DNA of 64,000 bases, taken from the NCBI GenBank assembly GCA_046328115.1, contig JAXLXE010000001.1, forward strand, positions 2,108,001-2,172,000, read 5' to 3'. Below are positions 60,789 through 64,000 of this stretch, piece after piece. This DNA is from JAXLXE01 sp046328115. Its GTDB lineage: Bacteria; Chloroflexota; UBA6077; JACCZL01. Each line of letters begins with the position of its first letter. Positions within the stretch are counted from its first letter, which is position 1. Made by a program: the position numbers and the translations under genes. The notes beneath the pieces are model-generated. The model was not told the DNA's origin. It did not search any database and worked only from the letters and a program-made list of their open reading frames with translations.

Positions 60789-63010
60789 ACGTCCGCTACT
60801 TCGGCGTCCGCCACCATGGCCCGGGGTCGGCCCGCGGCCTCCTGGCGGCGTTTCGTGAGTGGCAGCCGGACTGCGTGCTCATCGAGGGTCCGCCAGACGC
60901 CGCTGACGTCTTGCACCTCGCCGCCCACGAGGGCATGCAACCCCCCGTGGCGCTCATCGTGCACGAGACCGACAACGCAACGCGCGCGGCCTACTACCCG
61001 TTCGCGACGTTCTCGCCGGAGTGGCAGGCGCTGCGGTACGCGCTCTCACGCTCGGTGCCAGTCCGCTTCGTCGACATGCCGCTCAAGCACCGATTCGCGG
61101 AAGTGGAATCCGGGCATCCTTCACTCGATCACGAGGGCGAGGCCGGCGGATCGCCCGATCCGTGGGGTGCGCTGGCACGCGCGGCCGGGTGGGATGATGG
61201 CGAGGACTGGTGGGACGTGCTGGTGGAGCAGCGGCGTGGCGTCGACAGCGCCTTCGAGGCCGTGGCCGAGCTGATGGCCACGCTCCGGGCGGAGATTGAA
61301 CCGGAGCCTCCGCTGCTCACCCGTCAGCGCGAGGCGTTCATGCGCCTGGCCGTGCGGGCCGCCTCGAAGGAGGGGCACGACCGCATCGCCGTGGTCTGCG
61401 GGGCCTGGCACGTGCCCGCGCTCATCCAGCCAGGGCCCGCGTCGGCGGACGTGGCGCTGACCCGCGGGCTACCAACAGTGAAGACCACCGCCACGTGGGT
61501 CCCGTGGACGATGGACCGGCTGGCTCGGGCGAGTGGCTACGGCGCCGGCGCGGACGCGCCCGGCTGGTACGCCCACCTCTGGGAACACCCGGAAGACGTG
61601 GCCGTGAAATGGTTGGCGCGCGTTGCAGCGCTCATGCGCGATGAGGGGATGGACACCTCGTCCGCCCACGTCATCGAGGCGGTTCGGCTCGCTACAGCGC
61701 TCTCAGCCGTCCGCGACCGACACGAGCCAGGCCTGGCCGAGCTCAACGAGGCGGCGCTGACGGTGATCTGCCACGGCGATCCGCTGAAGCTGGCCGTGAT
61801 CCACCGCGCACTCACGGTGGGTGCAAGCCTGGGCGAGGTGCCTGACACGGTCCCGATGGTCCCCCTCCAGTGCGATCTGACGGCGCTGCAACGACGGCTG
61901 AGGCTGCGCCCTGAAGTTCACGAGCGGGTGCTGGACCTGGACCTGCGCAAGGAGACCGATCTGGAACGCAGCCATCTGCTGCACCGGCTCGCGCTGTGCG
62001 GAATACCCTGGGGAACGCTGCGCGACCGTTCGCAGCGCACCAGCACCTTTCACGAGGTCTGGGCGCTTAGCTGGCGACCGGAGCTCGCGAGCCTGGTGAT
62101 TGACGCGGCGCGCTGGGGAAACTCCGTGCTGGAGGCCGCCGAGGCCCGCGTGGTCGCAACGGCAACAGACGCGAACACGCTTCCGGAGCTCACCGCGCTG
62201 ATCGGGCACACGCTTCTGGCGAGCCTCCCAGCGGCAGTGGCACCCGTCCTGAAACGCCTAGCTGACCTCGCCGGCACCACGTCGGATCTGAGCGCGGTGA
62301 TGGATGCCATCCCGCCGCTCGCGCGCGCCGCGCGCTACGGCGACGTGCGCCAGACGGACGCGGAGCAGCTCAAGCCCATACTGGCCTCCCTGGTTCTCCG
62401 TACCTGCGTTGGGTTCAGGACGGCGACCAGCCAGCTAGACGATGACGCGGCCATCGCCATGCGCGAGCGCATCAGCAGGGTTGACTGGGCCGTGTGGAGC
62501 CAGGACGATGGCGCGCTGCGCGACACGTGGCAGGGCACCCTCCTGATGGGAGCCGACTCCACGCCGCACGGTCAGGTGTCTGGCCGCTGCGCTCGACTGC
62601 TCCTTGAACGCGGGATCGTCGCGTCTGATTGGGCAGGCGACCGCATGAGCCTGGCGCTGTCACGCGGGTCCGACACATCCTTCGGGAGCGCCTGGCTAGA
62701 GGGCTTCCTGAGCGGCAACGGATTCATGCTGATCCACCACACTGAGCTGTGGGATGTTGTAGATCGCTGGTTGTGCAGCCTCACCCCGGAACGGTTCCAG
62801 GACACGCTCCCGCTGGTGCGACGTACCTTTGCCTCGTTCCACGCGGGAGAACGGCGTCAGCTCTGGGCCCGCGTCCTTGGAATCGATCGATCCGGCCGTG
62901 TCTGGTGGAACGACCCGATCGACAACTCCAACCCGCATCTGGGCCAGGCCATGGACACGCTGGGACAGCTCCTGGGTGTGCCCGTGAGCGCGCTGGAGGC
63001 AGTCGCGTGA
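60785..63010 (+). CDS. DUF5682 family protein (operon gene 4)
   Basis: A 741-residue protein, the largest of the set. The N-terminal 210 residues show YFGVRHHGPGSARGLL (His10, His11), PDCVLIEGPPDA (Glu34) and IAVVCGAWHVPAL (His209). This spacing resembles the TraB/ChaN/Tiki fold, where paired His and Glu residues bind a metal; that link is my inference. The rest is mostly helical, with AREAL-type repeats and many Arg/Glu salt-bridge patterns. Start ATG 60785 and stop TGA 63008-63010 overlap both neighbours by four bases. Function unknown; possibly a peptidase-like or scaffolding part. Confidence 0.85.
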   Translation: MNVRYFGVRHHGPGSARGLLAAFREWQPDCVLIEGPPDAADVLHLAAHEGMQPPVALIVHETDNATRAAYYPFATFSPEWQALRYALSRSVPVRFVDMPLKHRFAEVESGHPSLDHEGEAGGSPDPWGALARAAGWDDGEDWWDVLVEQRRGVDSAFEAVAELMATLRAEIEPEPPLLTRQREAFMRLAVRAASKEGHDRIAVVCGAWHVPALIQPGPASADVALTRGLPTVKTTATWVPWTMDRLARASGYGAGADAPGWYAHLWEHPEDVAVKWLARVAALMRDEGMDTSSAHVIEAVRLATALSAVRDRHEPGLAELNEAALTVICHGDPLKLAVIHRALTVGASLGEVPDTVPMVPLQCDLTALQRRLRLRPEVHERVLDLDLRKETDLERSHLLHRLALCGIPWGTLRDRSQRTSTFHEVWALSWRPELASLVIDAARWGNSVLEAAEARVVATATDANTLPELTALIGHTLLASLPAAVAPVLKRLADLAGTTSDLSAVMDAIPPLARAARYGDVRQTDAEQLKPILASLVLRTCVGFRTATSQLDDDAAIAMRERISRVDWAVWSQDDGALRDTWQGTLLMGADSTPHGQVSGRCARLLLERGIVASDWAGDRMSLALSRGSDTSFGSAWLEGFLSGNGFMLIHHTELWDVVDRWLCSLTPERFQDTLPLVRRTFASFHAGERRQLWARVLGIDRSGRVWWNDPIDNSNPHLGQAMDTLGQLLGVPVSALEAVA

Positions 63011-64000
63011 CCGCGCCATTACCGCTGGATGAGCGTCAGCGCCGCTGGCGCCTCGTACTGGGCAACGTGGACGATCCGCGCGGCGACGGCGGCGTGGTGC
63101 TCGGGTCGCGCGATGCCGCGATGGACGCGGCCCTGGCCGCGCTCTACAACGGCGACGAGGGGGAAGAGCGGCGCGGCAGCCTGGCCGCGTCGGCGCCCAA
63201 GGTGGCACGGTGGCTGGGCGACATCCGCGAGTACTTTCCATCCTCGGTCGTACGAGTGATGCAGCAGGACGCGTTCACGCGCCTGGGACTCCGCCAGATG
63301 CTCTTGGAGCCGGAGCTGCTCTCAGAGGTGGAGGCAGACGTGGGGCTGGTGGCCACGCTGATCTCGCTGCGGGGTGTGATGCCCGAGAAGGCAAAGGAGA
63401 CGGCCCGGATCGTCATCCGCAAGGTGGTCGACGAGCTCCAGGAACGCCTGGCCACGATCACCCGTCGCGCGATTCTCGGCAGCCTGGACCGCGCCAGCCG
63501 CACCACCCGGCCCCGTCCCCAAGAGATAGATTGGCACCGCACGATTCGCCGGAATCTGCGCCACTACCAGCCGGAATACCGCACCATCGTTCCTGAGACG
63601 CTGATCGGACACGGTCGCAAGCGATCGCAGCTCCGCGACATTGTGCTCTGCATCGACCAGAGCGGGTCAATGGGTAGCTCGGTGGTCTACTCAAGCGTGT
63701 TCGGCGCGGCGCTGGCATCGCTGCCGGCCGTATCCACGAAGCTCGTCGCGTTTGACACGGCCGTGGTAGACCTGAGCGAGCACCTGGCCGACCCGGTGGA
63801 CGTCCTCTTCGGCATCCAGCTCGGAGGCGGCACCGACATCAACCAGGCGCTGGGCTACTCTCAGACGCTCATCGAGCGACCAGATGACACGATCCTGGTG
63901 CTCATCAGCGATCTCTACGAGGGTGGCGACCGCGCCGCAATGGTCAGGCGGACGGCGGCAATCGTGAGCAGCGGCGTCCAGATGATCGCGCTCCTAGCCC
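63007..64000 (+). CDS. VWA-domain protein (operon gene 5, partial)
   Basis: 331 codons are visible from GTG at 63007, which overlaps the DUF5682 stop by four bases; the 3' end is outside the window. The first 200 residues are a helical region (IREYFPSSVVRVMQQDAFTR; AKETARIVIRKVVDELQERL). The VWA domain then starts: IVLCIDQSGSMGSS gives the MIDAS Asp217-x-Ser219-x-Ser221, GGGTDIN supplies Thr276, and LVLISDLYEGG supplies Asp302. All metal ligands are intact. It is the expected partner of the MoxR ATPase. The frame has no stop before 64000. Confidence 0.9.
   Translation, partial: MTAPLPLDERQRRWRLVLGNVDDPRGDGGVVLGSRDAAMDAALAALYNGDEGEERRGSLAASAPKVARWLGDIREYFPSSVVRVMQQDAFTRLGLRQMLLEPELLSEVEADVGLVATLISLRGVMPEKAKETARIVIRKVVDELQERLATITRRAILGSLDRASRTTRPRPQEIDWHRTIRRNLRHYQPEYRTIVPETLIGHGRKRSQLRDIVLCIDQSGSMGSSVVYSSVFGAALASLPAVSTKLVAFDTAVVDLSEHLADPVDVLFGIQLGGGTDINQALGYSQTLIERPDDTILVLISDLYEGGDRAAMVRRTAAIVSSGVQMIALLA

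Larger units (their letters stand above)
56852..64000 (+). other. Five-gene overlapping operon: SWIM-DUF5691-MoxR-DUF5682-VWA
   Basis: Four consecutive junctions overlap by exactly 4 bases (GTGA at 58204, ATGA at 59700, ATGA at 60785, GTGA at 63007). This implies one transcript, coupled translation and a fixed protein ratio. The right edge cuts the operon, so more genes may follow. Confidence 0.85.

Noticed and set aside
1..64000. CRISPR arrays, insertion sequences, prophage genes
   Set aside because: No regular spacer repeats, no transposase motifs and no phage structural genes were seen anywhere in the window.

Overview
The window is a GC-rich bacterial chromosome segment with closely packed genes on both strands, frequent GTG and TTG starts, one tRNA gene, and no rRNA, phage, insertion sequence or CRISPR array. 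The gene mix suggests a member of the Chloroflexota or a neighbouring GC-rich phylum. It includes a decaprenyl-phosphate phosphoribosyltransferase-type UbiA protein, many secreted proteins with FecR, Calx-beta or low-complexity tails, a DUF4349 lipoprotein, Crp and LuxR regulators, and several TIM-barrel or (alpha/alpha)6 glycosidases. This placement is an inference from gene content, not from a marker phylogeny.

Left part (1-13 kb): a partial membrane protein; a DUF6941 protein; a flavoprotein overlapping an M20 peptidase; an NAD-dependent sugar epimerase; an Asn-repeat secreted protein; a benzoylformate-decarboxylase-like ThDP enzyme; a spermidine-acetyltransferase-like GNAT; an M20D amidohydrolase; a TPR/SH3b membrane protein; a Crp-family regulator; and a DUF4349 lipoprotein. 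Middle part (13-33 kb): an elongator tRNA-Met; a DUF616 glycosyltransferase-like protein; a 2-oxoacid dehydrogenase E1 alpha/beta pair; a secreted glycosidase; a hydroxyisobutyrate-dehydrogenase-family enzyme; a Nudix hydrolase; two methyltransferases; a secreted metallopeptidase-like protein; the ubiA-like / M50 protease / tyrA cluster; a yebC-led run that includes a nucleotidyltransferase and a phosphatase-like protein; an AI-2E family transporter; and thiE.

Right part (33-56 kb): two head-to-head glycosidases next to a 1001-residue MalT-like LuxR regulator; a sialidase-like gene split by an in-frame amber codon in a lower-GC patch; a tandem pair of FecR-domain secreted proteins; a substrate-binding lipoprotein; lon with a consensus -10 box; a TPR protein; a phytase-like secreted esterase; a dual-receiver LuxR response regulator; and an MFS transporter.

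The most striking locus is the last 7 kb (56852 to beyond 64000). Five genes follow each other with a 4-base stop/start overlap at every junction: a SWIM zinc-finger protein, a DUF5691 protein, a MoxR-type AAA+ ATPase, a large DUF5682 protein, and a VWA protein with an intact MIDAS that runs off the edge. The AAA+/VWA pairing suggests an ATP-driven remodelling machine. DUF5682 shows paired histidine motifs that resemble the TraB/Tiki-type fold. I cannot name its substrate, and it is the best candidate here for an uncharacterised system.
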